Assembly (NCBI GenBank): GCA_016708725.1
Contig: JADJFE010000033.1
Location: forward strand, 1-64,000
DNA from: Candidatus Aalborgicola bjergmarkensis
Lineage (GTDB): Bacteria; Pseudomonadota; Gammaproteobacteria; Burkholderiales; Burkholderiaceae_C
DNA: 64,000 bases
Reading direction: 5' to 3'
Shown here: one piece after another, positions 18,258 to 27,949 of the stretch
How the letters are laid out: every line of letters starts with the position of its first letter
Numbering within the stretch: the stretch's first letter is position 1
Made by a program: the position numbers and the translations under genes
The notes under the pieces: generated by a model
Told to the model about the DNA's origin: nothing
Database searches by the model: none
What the model saw: the letters and a program-made list of their open reading frames with translations, nothing else

Positions 18258-19609
18258 TGACGGCGCAACAAGTTCTGTCCCAATTTCGTGCGACCGGGGT
18301 GCAAACCTGTTTTCATGGTCGTCACATTGAGCCCCAGATTCTGGCCGGACTTAACGGCTCCAACTGGCGCCTGAAAGATTACGAATCGCGTGGTGGGTAT
18401 CAGGCTTTGCGCAAAATCCTGGGTAAGGATGGTGCCGAGCCAATGACGCCGGAGCAGGTTATTGCCATCGTCAAGGAATCGGCCTTGCGTGGGCGCGGTG
18501 GAGCTGGCTTTCCCACCGGATTGAAGTGGAGTTTCATGCCACGCCAGTTTGCCGGGCAAAAGTATCTGGTGTGCAATTCGGATGAAGGTGAGCCTGGAAC
18601 GTGCAAAGACCGTGATATTCTGGAATTTAATCCGCATATTGTGATTGAAGGAATGATCATTGCTGCTTATGCAATGGGCACTTCGGTTGGTTATAACTAT
18701 ATTCATGGCGAGATATTCGCAACCTACGAGCGTTTTGAAGAGGCACTGGAAGAGGCGCGTGCGGCAGGTTATCTAGGGGATAATATCCTCGGCAGTGGTT
18801 TTGCCTTCCAGTTGCATGCTGCGCATGGATTCGGGGCTTATATCTGCGGCGAAGAAACGGCCTTACTGGAGTCTTTGGAAGGTAAAAAAGGCCAGCCGCG
18901 TTTCAAGCCGCCATTTCCGGCCAGTTTTGGTCTTTACGGCAAGCCCACAACCATTAACAATACCGAGACCTTTGCTGCCGTGCCGTGGATCATTCGCAAT
19001 GGTGCCCAGGCGTACGTGGCATGTGGCAAGCCTAACAACGGGGGGACAAAAATCTTCTCCGTCAGTGGCGATGTTGAGAGGCCGGGAAACTTTGAGATTC
19101 CGATGGGAACGCCATTTTCTGTCCTGCTGGAGCTGGCAGGTGGCGTGCGCGAGGGGCGCGAGCTCAAGGCGGTGATTCCCGGCGGATCGTCTTCGCCCGT
19201 ATTGCCCGCTTCCCTCATCATGGGTTGCACCATGGATTACGACTCCATCGCCAAGGCGGGGTCCATGCTGGGATCGGGGGCGGTGATCGTTGTGGATGAC
19301 AGCCGTTGCATGGTCAAGAGTCTGCAACGCTTGAGTTATTTTTACATGCATGAGTCGTGTGGTCAGTGTACCCCTTGCAGGGAGGGGACGGGATGGTTGT
19401 CGCGTGTGGTGGATCGTATTGAGAATGGGCAGGGCAGGGCGGCGGACATCGATTTGCTCGACAGCGTGGCGGATGATATCCAGGGACGCACGATTTGTGC
19501 GCTTGGCGATGCTGCGGCTATGCCGGTGCGTGCCATGCTCAAACATTTCAGGCATGAATTTGAATACCACGTTGAGCACAAGACCTGCATGGTTCCGGCT
19601 TACGTTTGA
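18254..19609 (+). CDS. nuoF: NADH-quinone oxidoreductase subunit F
   Basis: The 451-residue 51-kDa homologue binds FMN, NADH and cluster N3. Seen are the GRGGAGFPTGLKWSF glycine-rich loop, NSDEGEPGTCKDRDI, AYICGEETALLESLEGKKGQ and the cluster site ESCGQCTPCREGTGW, plus a distal Cys in DIQGRTICALGDAAA. The ATG at 18254 overlaps the nuoE stop (ATGA); the longer frame from 18188 is antisense-free but lies wholly inside nuoE and is rejected. Confidence 0.97.
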   Translation: MMTAQQVLSQFRATGVQTCFHGRHIEPQILAGLNGSNWRLKDYESRGGYQALRKILGKDGAEPMTPEQVIAIVKESALRGRGGAGFPTGLKWSFMPRQFAGQKYLVCNSDEGEPGTCKDRDILEFNPHIVIEGMIIAAYAMGTSVGYNYIHGEIFATYERFEEALEEARAAGYLGDNILGSGFAFQLHAAHGFGAYICGEETALLESLEGKKGQPRFKPPFPASFGLYGKPTTINNTETFAAVPWIIRNGAQAYVACGKPNNGGTKIFSVSGDVERPGNFEIPMGTPFSVLLELAGGVREGRELKAVIPGGSSSPVLPASLIMGCTMDYDSIAKAGSMLGSGAVIVVDDSRCMVKSLQRLSYFYMHESCGQCTPCREGTGWLSRVVDRIENGQGRAADIDLLDSVADDIQGRTICALGDAAAMPVRAMLKHFRHEFEYHVEHKTCMVPAYV

Positions 19610-19621
19610 ACGAATCCCAAG

Positions 19622-21784
19622 ATGATTGAAATCGAACTTGACGGCAAAAAAGTTGACATTGCTGAAGGCAGCATGGTCATGCATGCAGCTGAAAAGGCTG
19701 GAACTTACATTCCCCACTTTTGCTACCACAAGAAGCTCAGTATCGCCGCTAGCTGTCGTATGTGTCTGGTGGATGTGGAGAAAATGCCCAAACCCATGCC
19801 AGCATGTGCGACACCGGTAGCCAAAGGCATGGTGGTGCGTACCAGGAGCGAGAAGGCTGTCAAGGCGCAGAAGTCCGTCATGGAATTTTTGCTGATTAAC
19901 CACCCTCTCGATTGCCCCATTTGTGACCAGGGCGGTGAGTGTCAGCTGCAGGATTTGGCTGTTGGGTATGGCGGTACGGCGTCGCGTTATCAGGAAGAGA
20001 AACGGGTTGTCGCACACAAGGATGTGGGGCCGCTTATCTCCATGGAAGAAATGAGCCGTTGCATTCACTGCACGCGCTGTGTGCGGTTCGGGCAGGAAAT
20101 CGCAGGTGTCATGGAGTTGGGTATGTCGCACCGTGGCGAGCATGCCGAAATCGAGACCTTCGTGGGGCAATCGGTGGACTCCGAGCTGTCGGGCAACATG
20201 ATTGATATCTGTCCGGTGGGTGCCTTGACCAGCAAACCATTTCGTTACAGTGCGCGCACCTGGGAGCTTTCCCGCCGCAAGTCGATCAGTCCGCATGACT
20301 CCACAGGTAGCAACCTGATCGTGCAGGTCAAGAATAACCGCGTCATGCGGGTTGTTCCTCTGGAAAATGAAGCGGTCAATGAGTGCTGGATTGCGGATCG
20401 GGACCGTTTTTCCTACGAAGCCTTGAATAGTCCGCAGCGCTTGACCTCGCCCATGCTCAAGCAAGGCGGGGTGTGGAACAGCGTGGATTGGAAAACGGCG
20501 CTGGAGTACGTTGTCCACGGTTTGAAAAGCATCCGGGCAAACCATGGTGCGGCGTCCATCGGGGCATTGGTCAGTCCGCACAGCACTCTTGAAGAGCTGC
20601 ATCTGGCTGCAACGCTGGTTCGCGGTTTGGGCAGTGAAAATGTTGACTATCGCTTGCGCAATGCTGAATTCGAGTCTGGACAAGCTGGTGCCCGGTATCT
20701 AGGCATGCCGATTGCCGCTCTTTCCAAACTGGAGCGCGTGTTGGTGGTCGGCTCGAACGTGCGCAAGGAACACCCCTTGTTTGCCCAGCGTATCCGCCAG
20801 GCCGTCAAGGGCGGCTGCAGGGTGGGTGTGATCAACAGCGCAGTGTTTGATTGGGCCATGCCGATACACAATACCTGTGTCGTTCCGGCGTCGCAGTGGG
20901 TGCAAGTGCTGTCTGATGTTGCCGCCGCGCTTGCTTTGCAAAAGGGCGTATCTGCTCCCTTGCCTGGGGTGGCTACAGATGTGGCCAAGGCCATTGCGAA
21001 CTCCCTGATGGACGGGCAGCGCAAGGCAGTCCTGCTGGGCAATGCTGTCGCGCACCATCCGCAGGCGAGCCGCTTGTTGGCTTTGGCGAACTGGATTGCC
21101 GCACAGACGGGCGCTTCGGTTGGTTTCCTGACCGAGGCGGCCAATACGGTGGGCGCGCAGTTGGTGGGCGCCATGCCGGGACCGGGTGGGCTGAATGCCG
21201 GGCAAATGTTGACGGGTTCTGCCCTCAAGGCGGCCATTCTTCTGAATACCGAACCGGAGTTTGATTCTGCGGCCGGCAAGACCTCGGTGGAGGCTCTCAA
21301 GCGGTGTGAAATGGTCGTCACCCTGAGCCCCTTCAAGGCCAATATGGATGTCAGCGATGTTTTGTTGCCCATTGCACCGTTCACCGAGACACCGGGAACG
21401 TTCGTGAATGCAGAGGGGCGGGTGCAGAGTTTTCATGCGGTCGTCCGGCCATTGGGCGAGGCGCGCCCGGCCTGGAAAGTGATCAAGGCCTTGGCCGATA
21501 TGCTGCATCTGCCGGGATTCGGCTTCGATTCATCCCAGGCCGTTCTGTCGTATGTGCATGCGGGGAATGGGGATGGAGTTCCTGAGCACGTTCCTGCACA
21601 GCGCCTGTGCAATGACAGTACTTCGACCCTTGACGGAGCGGGTGGCGGTGCTGTAACCGCTCAGGTCGAACCTTGCGTGGCAGGCATTTATCAGCTTGAT
21701 GGCATTGTGCGGCGTGCTGTGGCGTTGCAACTGACAGCCGATGCCAGGAATGCCAACGTGATGCAGGGGCAACAGCATGGGTGA
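19622..21784 (+). CDS. nuoG: NADH-quinone oxidoreductase subunit G
   Basis: The 720-residue 75-kDa homologue carries clusters N1b, N4 and N5. The N-terminal ferredoxin domain has HFCYHKKLSIAASCRMCLVD with MPACATPV; then DCPICDQGGECQLQDLA (N5 with its His ligand before it) and RCIHCTRCVRFGQEIAG (N4). A molybdopterin-oxidoreductase-like domain follows, without catalytic cofactor ligands. The stop overlaps nuoH by 8 bases. Variation in the C-terminal third is normal for the family. Confidence 0.96.
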   Translation: MIEIELDGKKVDIAEGSMVMHAAEKAGTYIPHFCYHKKLSIAASCRMCLVDVEKMPKPMPACATPVAKGMVVRTRSEKAVKAQKSVMEFLLINHPLDCPICDQGGECQLQDLAVGYGGTASRYQEEKRVVAHKDVGPLISMEEMSRCIHCTRCVRFGQEIAGVMELGMSHRGEHAEIETFVGQSVDSELSGNMIDICPVGALTSKPFRYSARTWELSRRKSISPHDSTGSNLIVQVKNNRVMRVVPLENEAVNECWIADRDRFSYEALNSPQRLTSPMLKQGGVWNSVDWKTALEYVVHGLKSIRANHGAASIGALVSPHSTLEELHLAATLVRGLGSENVDYRLRNAEFESGQAGARYLGMPIAALSKLERVLVVGSNVRKEHPLFAQRIRQAVKGGCRVGVINSAVFDWAMPIHNTCVVPASQWVQVLSDVAAALALQKGVSAPLPGVATDVAKAIANSLMDGQRKAVLLGNAVAHHPQASRLLALANWIAAQTGASVGFLTEAANTVGAQLVGAMPGPGGLNAGQMLTGSALKAAILLNTEPEFDSAAGKTSVEALKRCEMVVTLSPFKANMDVSDVLLPIAPFTETPGTFVNAEGRVQSFHAVVRPLGEARPAWKVIKALADMLHLPGFGFDSSQAVLSYVHAGNGDGVPEHVPAQRLCNDSTSTLDGAGGGAVTAQVEPCVAGIYQLDGIVRRAVALQLTADARNANVMQGQQHG

Positions 21785-22859
21785 TCAAATTTACACGTTT
21801 GGGTTGGGATTATTGACCGTCTCCTGGTGGGCTGATCTTGCCTGGCCGATTGTGTGGGCGCTTCTCAAGGTGATCTTGGTTTTGACGGTTGTGTCGGGTG
21901 CCGTGACATACGCCACGTTGTGGGAGCGTAAATTGCTGGGTTGGGCACAAATCCGGCTAGGGCCGAACCGGGTTGGCCCCTGGGGGTTGTTGCAGCCCAT
22001 TGCCGATGCTCTGAAGCTGATGACCAAGGAGATCGTTCGGCCAAGCGAATCGGCCAGATTTCTTTTTTATCTGGGACCTGTCCTGACCGTTGCGCCTGCC
22101 CTGGCAGCGTGGGCTGTCATTCCGTTCGGCCCTGAAATTGCGGTTGCCAATCTGAACGCCGGGCTGTTGTTCCTGATGGCCATTGCGTCGATGGAAGTGT
22201 ATGGCGTGATTATTTCAGGCTGGGCGTCCAATTCCAAGTACGCATTCCTGGGGGCGTTGCGGGCTTCTGCGCAGATGGTGAGTTATGAAATTGCCATGGG
22301 CTTTTGCTTTCTGGTTGTGCTGATGGTGTCTGGCAGTCTGAATATGTCGGATATTGTCACAGGGCAAGGCAAGGGGTATTTTTCTGGTGTCGGTTTGACC
22401 TTTCTTTCGTGGAATTGGTTGCCCTTGTTGCCGATAGTTGTTGTCTATTTTGTTTCTGGTTTGGCGGAAACCAATCGGACGCCCTTTGACGTGATTGAGG
22501 GGGAGTCTGAAATTGTGGCTGGCCATATGGTGGAATACTCCGGTATGTCCTGGGCCATGTTTCAGATGGCCGAATATGCCAACATATGGTTGGTTTCCGT
22601 CCTGGCAAGTACCATGTTCTTTGGTGGCTGGTTGTCCCCTATTGATCATGCGTTCTTCAACTGGATTCCGGGCTGGATATGGCTGGGGATCAAGACCTTT
22701 TGTGTCATGACTGTATTTATCTGGGTGCGGGTCACATTTCCGCGTTTCCGGTATGACCAGATCATGCGTCTGGGGTGGAAGATTTTTATTCCCGTTACCT
22801 TGGTCTGGCTGGTTGTCATTGGAGTGTGGATGCAGACCCCGTGGAACATTTGGAAATAA
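21777..22859 (+). CDS. nuoH: NADH-quinone oxidoreductase subunit H
   Basis: The 360-residue membrane subunit joins the peripheral arm to the proton pump and lines the quinone channel. Diagnostic segments are WERKLLGWAQIRLGPNRVGP, LQPIADALKLMTKE and AETNRTPFDVIEGESEIVAG. About eight transmembrane helices are apparent. It begins inside the end of nuoG. Confidence 0.97.
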   Translation: MGDQIYTFGLGLLTVSWWADLAWPIVWALLKVILVLTVVSGAVTYATLWERKLLGWAQIRLGPNRVGPWGLLQPIADALKLMTKEIVRPSESARFLFYLGPVLTVAPALAAWAVIPFGPEIAVANLNAGLLFLMAIASMEVYGVIISGWASNSKYAFLGALRASAQMVSYEIAMGFCFLVVLMVSGSLNMSDIVTGQGKGYFSGVGLTFLSWNWLPLLPIVVVYFVSGLAETNRTPFDVIEGESEIVAGHMVEYSGMSWAMFQMAEYANIWLVSVLASTMFFGGWLSPIDHAFFNWIPGWIWLGIKTFCVMTVFIWVRVTFPRFRYDQIMRLGWKIFIPVTLVWLVVIGVWMQTPWNIWK

Positions 22860-22865
22860 TTCGAG

Positions 22866-23414
22866 ATGTCTATTTCTACCCCTTCTATTCCGGCTACCAA
22901 AGTTCCTGAAAATTCGGCAGTGAGTGCCTTTTCACTCAAGGATTTTCTTTCAAGCTTTCTTCTGGTTGAGCTTTTCAAAGGCATGGCCCTGACCGGGAAA
23001 TATGCCTTTCGCAGCAAGATTACCCTGGAATACCCAGAAGAGAAAACTCCGTTATCGCCGCGTTTTCGTGGTTTGCATGCCTTGCGGCGTTACGAAAATG
23101 GTGAAGAACGGTGCATTGCCTGCAAACTATGTGAGGCTGTTTGTCCGGCAATGGCCATCACCATCGAGTCGGACGTGCGTGCAGACGGCTCGCGCCGCAC
23201 CACACGTTATGACATTGATTTGACAAAATGTATTTTCTGCGGATTTTGTGAAGAAAGCTGTCCGGTGGACTCGATTGTGGAAACCCATATTCTTGAGTAC
23301 CACGGTGAAAAGCGGGGTGATTTGTATTTCACCAAGGACATGCTGCTGGCGGTAGGTGATCGCTATGAAAAGCAGATTGCTGCCAACAAACAGGCTGACG
23401 CGAAATACCGCTAA
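22866..23414 (+). CDS. nuoI: NADH-quinone oxidoreductase subunit I
   Basis: The 182-residue subunit holds clusters N6a and N6b through two ferredoxin motifs, CIACKLCEAVCPAMAI and CIFCGFCEESCPVDSI. It is about 15-20 residues longer at the N-terminus than usual; the extra piece (MSISTPSIPATKVPENSA) is Ser/Pro-rich. A later start is possible, but the next internal ATG (at KGMALTGKY) would remove the conserved amphipathic helix. Confidence 0.95.
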   Translation: MSISTPSIPATKVPENSAVSAFSLKDFLSSFLLVELFKGMALTGKYAFRSKITLEYPEEKTPLSPRFRGLHALRRYENGEERCIACKLCEAVCPAMAITIESDVRADGSRRTTRYDIDLTKCIFCGFCEESCPVDSIVETHILEYHGEKRGDLYFTKDMLLAVGDRYEKQIAANKQADAKYR

Positions 23415-23442
23415 GACCTGTTGCATTAAAGGAATTTGAACC

Positions 23443-24099
23443 ATGAATGTTTCAACAGGTCTGTTTTACCTGTTTTCCATCATCATGCTGGCAGCGGCGT
23501 TTCGTGTCATCACCGCACGCAACCCGGTGCACGCGGTGTTGTCCCTGGTGCTGACCTTTGTTCAGGCTGCCATGATCTGGATGTTGCTTAAAGCAGAGTT
23601 TTTGTCACTTACCCTGATTCTGGTGTACGTTGGCGCTGTGATGGTGTTGTTCCTGTTTGTTGTCATGATGCTCGATGTCAATATCGAGCGTTTGCGCACG
23701 GGTTTCTGGACGCACTTCCCGTTGGCGGCGATGGTTGGGGTCTTTATTGCCCTGGAGATGGCTGCCGTGTTGATGGGAGGCTTCAGGGTGTCGGATGCGC
23801 CCAGTAGCGTGGCGACCGTCGTTGCGTCGGGCGCTGCCCGGGCGTCGGATGCGAAAGAGTTGGGGTTATTGTTATATACCCGTTATCTTTATCCACTGGA
23901 AGTCGCAACAGCCATTCTTCTGGTTGCCATGTTTGCTGCAATTGCGTTGACGCTGCGGGAGCGCAAGGATTCCAAGCACATCAATCCGGGTGATCAAGTC
24001 AAGGTAAAAGCGCGTGACCGGATGACGGTTGTACAGATGGCGGCTACAAAACCCCAGGCATCAGCGACGGTGGTTGCGAACGCGGAGACAAAAGCATGA
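23443..24099 (+). CDS. nuoJ: NADH-quinone oxidoreductase subunit J
   Basis: The 218-residue membrane subunit (ND6 homologue) has five transmembrane helices. It carries the conserved NPVHAVLSLVLTFVQAAMIW and ILVYVGAVMVLFLFVVMMLD stretches. The hydrophilic tail after EVATAILLVAMFAAIALTL is rich in Lys, Ala and Thr. The stop overlaps nuoK by 4 bases. Confidence 0.95.
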   Translation: MNVSTGLFYLFSIIMLAAAFRVITARNPVHAVLSLVLTFVQAAMIWMLLKAEFLSLTLILVYVGAVMVLFLFVVMMLDVNIERLRTGFWTHFPLAAMVGVFIALEMAAVLMGGFRVSDAPSSVATVVASGAARASDAKELGLLLYTRYLYPLEVATAILLVAMFAAIALTLRERKDSKHINPGDQVKVKARDRMTVVQMAATKPQASATVVANAETKA

Positions 24100-24404
24100 C
24101 TTTGACACTTGGGCATTTTCTATCCTTGGGTGCAATATTGTTTGCATTATCGGTGGTGGGCATTTTCCTGAATCGGCGCAATCTCATTGTGTTGTTGATG
24201 GCAATTGAACTCATGTTGCTGGCAGTGAATACGAATTTTGTGGCGTTTTCCCATTATCTGCATGATATGCATGGCCAGATATTCGTATTTTTCATCCTGA
24301 CTGTTGCAGCTGCGGAATCCGCCATTGGATTGGCCATTCTTGTACTGCTGTTCCGCAACAAGTCCAGCATCAGCGTGGACGAACTCAATACGCTCAAGGG
24401 TTAA
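24096..24404 (+). CDS. nuoK: NADH-quinone oxidoreductase subunit K
   Basis: The 102-residue ND4L homologue has three transmembrane helices. Key membrane glutamates of the proton path lie in LLMAIELMLLAVNTNFVAF and TVAAAESAIGLAILVLLF. It is coupled to nuoJ by an ATGA overlap and followed 5 bases later by nuoL. Confidence 0.96.
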   Translation: MTLTLGHFLSLGAILFALSVVGIFLNRRNLIVLLMAIELMLLAVNTNFVAFSHYLHDMHGQIFVFFILTVAAAESAIGLAILVLLFRNKSSISVDELNTLKG

Positions 24405-24409
24405 TCGCT

Positions 24410-26437
24410 ATGAGTCAAACCCTGTCTGCTTCCAATCTGCTGATGGTGCCGCTGGCCCCGTTACTGGGGTCCATTCTGGCTGGTATCTGGGGGACCCGAT
24501 TCGGTGGTAATCGCCTCGGTAGGGTTGCCAGCCACAGCCTGACCATTTCGGGTGTCTTTATTGCCTTCGTGTTGTCGGCTATGACGCTCAAGTCAGTTGC
24601 ACTCGATGGTGCGCGCTTCAATGAAACCATCTACACCTGGATGGTGGTCGGTGGCCTGAAGATGGAGATCGGATTCCTCATTGACGGCCTGAGCGCAATG
24701 ATGATGTTCGTGGTGACTTTTGTTTCGCTGATGGTGCATATTTACACCATTGGGTATATGGAAGAGGACGAAGGTTATAACCGTTTCTTTTCCTATATTT
24801 CGCTATTCACATTCTCGATGCTGATGCTGGTCATGAGCAACAACATGCTCCAGTTATTTTTTGGCTGGGAAGCCGTGGGGTTGGTTTCCTATTTGTTGAT
24901 TGGTTTCTGGTTTAATAAACCGACCGCCATTTTTGCCAATATGAAGGCATTTCTGGTCAATCGGGTCGGCGACTTTGGTTTTATCCTGGGAATTGGCCTG
25001 GTCGTTGCCTTTGCCGGAACCTTGAACTATGCGGAGATATTTGCCAAATCGGCTGAACTTGCTGCCTTGATTTTTCCTGGAACAGACTGGATGCTGATTA
25101 CCGTAATCTGCATTTGTTTGTTTATTGGTGCGATGGGAAAATCGGCCCAGTTTCCTTTGCATGTCTGGTTGCCGGATTCCATGGAAGGCCCGACGCCTAT
25201 CTCGGCCTTGATTCATGCCGCAACCATGGTGACTGCAGGTATTTTTATGGTGGCCCGCATGTCACCACTTTTTGAATTAAGCGATACCGCACTGAACCTG
25301 GTTATGGTAATCGGCTCCATTACCGCCTTGTTCATGGGTTTTCTGGGGATTATTCAAAACGACATCAAACGGGTTGTGGCTTATTCAACCCTGTCACAGT
25401 TGGGTTATATGACGGTGGCCTTGGGTGCGTCGGCTTATTCGGTGGCAGTATTTCATCTGATGACCCATGCCTTTTTCAAAGCGCTGCTATTCCTGGCTGC
25501 CGGTTCGGTCATCATGGGCTTGCACCATAACCAGGATATTCGCTGGATGGGGGGCGTGCGAAAATACATGCCAATTACCTGGTTCACGTCCCTGCTGGGT
25601 TCGTTGGCGTTGATTGGGACCCCTTTATTTGCGGGCTTTTATTCCAAGGACAGTATTATCGAGGCCGTGCAATTGAGCCATTTGCCCGCCACAGGTTTTG
25701 CGTCGTTTGCCGTCCTGGCAGGCGTTTTTGTAACGGCTTTTTATTCCTTCCGCATGTATTTCCTGGTGTTCCATGGAAAGGAGCGTTTTGACCAGAATCC
25801 CGATGCGCACCACGGACACCATGTGCAGCATGGAGACCATGGACATGGGCACGGGCACGATCCACACGAATCTCCCTGGGTGGTGACAGTACCACTGGTT
25901 TTGCTGGCGATTCCGTCCGTGGTTATTGGCTATTTGACCATCGGGCCCATGATCGCAGGGGATTTTTTCAAGGATTCCATTTATGTCGATGCTGTGCGGC
26001 ATCCTGGTCTGGCTGCGTTTATCCATGAATTCCATGGTCCGTGGCAAATGGCGGTGCATGCCTTGACAAGTTTGCCATGCTTGCTGGCGGTCGCCGGGGT
26101 TGCAAGTGCCTATTATTTGTATATGGTTAATCCCGCGTTGCCCGCTACGATTCAGCGGGCGTTCATGCCGATTTATACGCTTTTGGAAAATAAATACTAC
26201 ATGGACTGGATCAACGAAAATGTTCTGGCGCGCGCTGCCAGGGCCGTGGGAGCCGGACTTTGGAAGGTGGGTGACGAGGCCATCATTGACGGTGCCGTGG
26301 TAAATGGTTCCTGGCGGCTTGTCGGCTGGATTTCTGATGGCGTGCGTAAAGCGCAGACGGGATACCTGTACCACTACGCACTGGTTATGATCGTTGGCGT
26401 TTTCGTGCTGATGACATACTTTGTCTGGCTCAAGTAG
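24410..26437 (+). CDS. nuoL: NADH-quinone oxidoreductase subunit L
   Basis: The 675-residue antiporter-like subunit (ND5) is the distal proton pump with the long lateral helix. Signatures are LFFGWEAVGLVSYLLIGFW, LIHAATMVTAGIFMVARM and STLSQLGYMTVALG. Around residues 463-486 a cytosolic or periplasmic loop is unusually rich in histidine (HHGHHVQHGDHGHGHGHDPH), more than neighbouring loops. The C-terminal helix ends MTYFVWLK. Confidence 0.96.
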   Translation: MSQTLSASNLLMVPLAPLLGSILAGIWGTRFGGNRLGRVASHSLTISGVFIAFVLSAMTLKSVALDGARFNETIYTWMVVGGLKMEIGFLIDGLSAMMMFVVTFVSLMVHIYTIGYMEEDEGYNRFFSYISLFTFSMLMLVMSNNMLQLFFGWEAVGLVSYLLIGFWFNKPTAIFANMKAFLVNRVGDFGFILGIGLVVAFAGTLNYAEIFAKSAELAALIFPGTDWMLITVICICLFIGAMGKSAQFPLHVWLPDSMEGPTPISALIHAATMVTAGIFMVARMSPLFELSDTALNLVMVIGSITALFMGFLGIIQNDIKRVVAYSTLSQLGYMTVALGASAYSVAVFHLMTHAFFKALLFLAAGSVIMGLHHNQDIRWMGGVRKYMPITWFTSLLGSLALIGTPLFAGFYSKDSIIEAVQLSHLPATGFASFAVLAGVFVTAFYSFRMYFLVFHGKERFDQNPDAHHGHHVQHGDHGHGHGHDPHESPWVVTVPLVLLAIPSVVIGYLTIGPMIAGDFFKDSIYVDAVRHPGLAAFIHEFHGPWQMAVHALTSLPCLLAVAGVASAYYLYMVNPALPATIQRAFMPIYTLLENKYYMDWINENVLARAARAVGAGLWKVGDEAIIDGAVVNGSWRLVGWISDGVRKAQTGYLYHYALVMIVGVFVLMTYFVWLK

Positions 26438-26449
26438 GAGAAAAAGAAT

Positions 26450-27925
26450 ATGGGATTGTTGAGCCTTGCGATTTGGACTCCTATTGCGTTCGGTATTATT
26501 TTGCTGGCATTGGGGCGTGACGATCAGGCGGGTGTGGTGCGTTGGATTGCATTGATTGGAGCGGTGGTCAGTTTATTGGTGACCTTCCCTTTGTATACCC
26601 AGTTTGATGCAAGTCTTGCCACCATGCAGTTTGTGGAAAAACTTCCCTGGATTGACCGTTTCCATGTGGAATATTATCTGGGCGTCGATGGGATTTCTTT
26701 CTGGTTCGTATTGCTGACGGCCTTTATCAATGTAGTGGTGGTCATCGCTAGCTGGGAGTCCATTACCCAGCGTGTTAATCAGTATATGGGCGCATTTCTG
26801 ATTCTCAGCGGACTGATGATCGGGGTATTTTGTGCGCTGGATGGCCTGTTGTTTTATGTTTTCTTTGAGGCCACGCTGATACCCATGTATCTGATCATCG
26901 GTATCTGGGGCGGGCCGAACAAGATTTATGCGGCCTTCAAGTTCTTTCTCTACACCCTGACGGGCTCCCTGCTGATGCTGGTTGCCTTGGTTTATCTGTA
27001 TATCAAGTCGGGTGGAAGTTTCGATTTGATGCGCTGGCACGCCCTGCCTTTGGACGGCCCGACGCAGACCTTGCTGTTTTTCGCATTCTTTGCAGCATTT
27101 GCCGTGAAGGTGCCCATGTGGCCGGTGCACACCTGGTTGCCGGATGTGCACGTTGAAGCGCCAACCGGAGGTTCCGCAGTGCTGGCGGCCATCATGCTCA
27201 AGCTGGGTGCCTACGGGTTCTTGCGCTTTTCCTTGCCGATTGCACCTGACGCTGCGCACGAGTGGGCCTGGCTGATGATTGCGCTGTCGCTGATTGCCGT
27301 GGTGTATGTGGGTCTGGTGGCCATGGTGCAGGAGGATATGAAGAAACTGGTGGCCTATTCCTCGGTTGCGCATATGGGTTTTGTGACGCTGGGGTTCTTT
27401 ATCTTCAACGATCTGGGTGTCTCCGGTGGTGTGGTGCAGATGATTGCCCACGGTTTCGTGTCCGGTGCCATGTTCTTGTCGATTGGCGTCCTGTATGACC
27501 GTGTGCATTCGCGCCAGATTGCCAGCTACGGTGGTGTGGTCAACACCATGCCCAAGTTTGCTGCATTTGCCCTGTTTTTTTCCATGGCCAATTGTGGCTT
27601 GCCGGGAACAGCCGGGTTTGTTGGCGAGTGGATGGTGATTCTGGGCGCGGTGAAGGCCAATTTCTGGCTTGGATTTGCAGCGGCCAGTGCTTTGGTGTTT
27701 GGGGCGGCCTATACGCTGTGGATGTTCAAACGGGTTTATCTGGGTCCTGTGGCGAACGACGATGTGCGTGCGCTGACGGACATCAATGCCCGTGAATTTC
27801 TGACCCTTGCGCTCCTGGCTGGCGCTGTGCTTTGGATGGGGGTGTATCCCAAACCCATGACGGATGTGATGGATGCCTCGGTTGCCCATTTGCTCAAGCA
27901 CGTTGCGCTTTCCAAGTTGAACTGA
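26450..27925 (+). CDS. nuoM: NADH-quinone oxidoreductase subunit M
   Basis: The 491-residue antiporter-like subunit (ND4). Seen are FFEATLIPMYLIIGIWGGPN, the pump motif MWPVHTWLPDVHVEAPTGGS and VAYSSVAHMGFVTLGFF. The C-terminal half has PGTAGFVGEWMVILGA. About fourteen transmembrane helices are expected. It follows nuoL by 12 bases. Confidence 0.97.
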   Translation: MGLLSLAIWTPIAFGIILLALGRDDQAGVVRWIALIGAVVSLLVTFPLYTQFDASLATMQFVEKLPWIDRFHVEYYLGVDGISFWFVLLTAFINVVVVIASWESITQRVNQYMGAFLILSGLMIGVFCALDGLLFYVFFEATLIPMYLIIGIWGGPNKIYAAFKFFLYTLTGSLLMLVALVYLYIKSGGSFDLMRWHALPLDGPTQTLLFFAFFAAFAVKVPMWPVHTWLPDVHVEAPTGGSAVLAAIMLKLGAYGFLRFSLPIAPDAAHEWAWLMIALSLIAVVYVGLVAMVQEDMKKLVAYSSVAHMGFVTLGFFIFNDLGVSGGVVQMIAHGFVSGAMFLSIGVLYDRVHSRQIASYGGVVNTMPKFAAFALFFSMANCGLPGTAGFVGEWMVILGAVKANFWLGFAAASALVFGAAYTLWMFKRVYLGPVANDDVRALTDINAREFLTLALLAGAVLWMGVYPKPMTDVMDASVAHLLKHVALSKLN

Positions 27926-27949
27926 TCAAACTGAATTGAAAGACGAAAG

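Noticed and set aside
18863..20683. A 606-codon open frame on the minus strand opposite nuoF and nuoG
   Set aside because: It is antisense to two highly conserved complex I genes and encodes no recognisable domain; long antisense frames are expected in codon-biased sequence.
26573..27901. A 442-codon open frame on the minus strand opposite nuoM
   Set aside because: Antisense shadow of a conserved gene; composition rich in His, Gln and Arg without homology.
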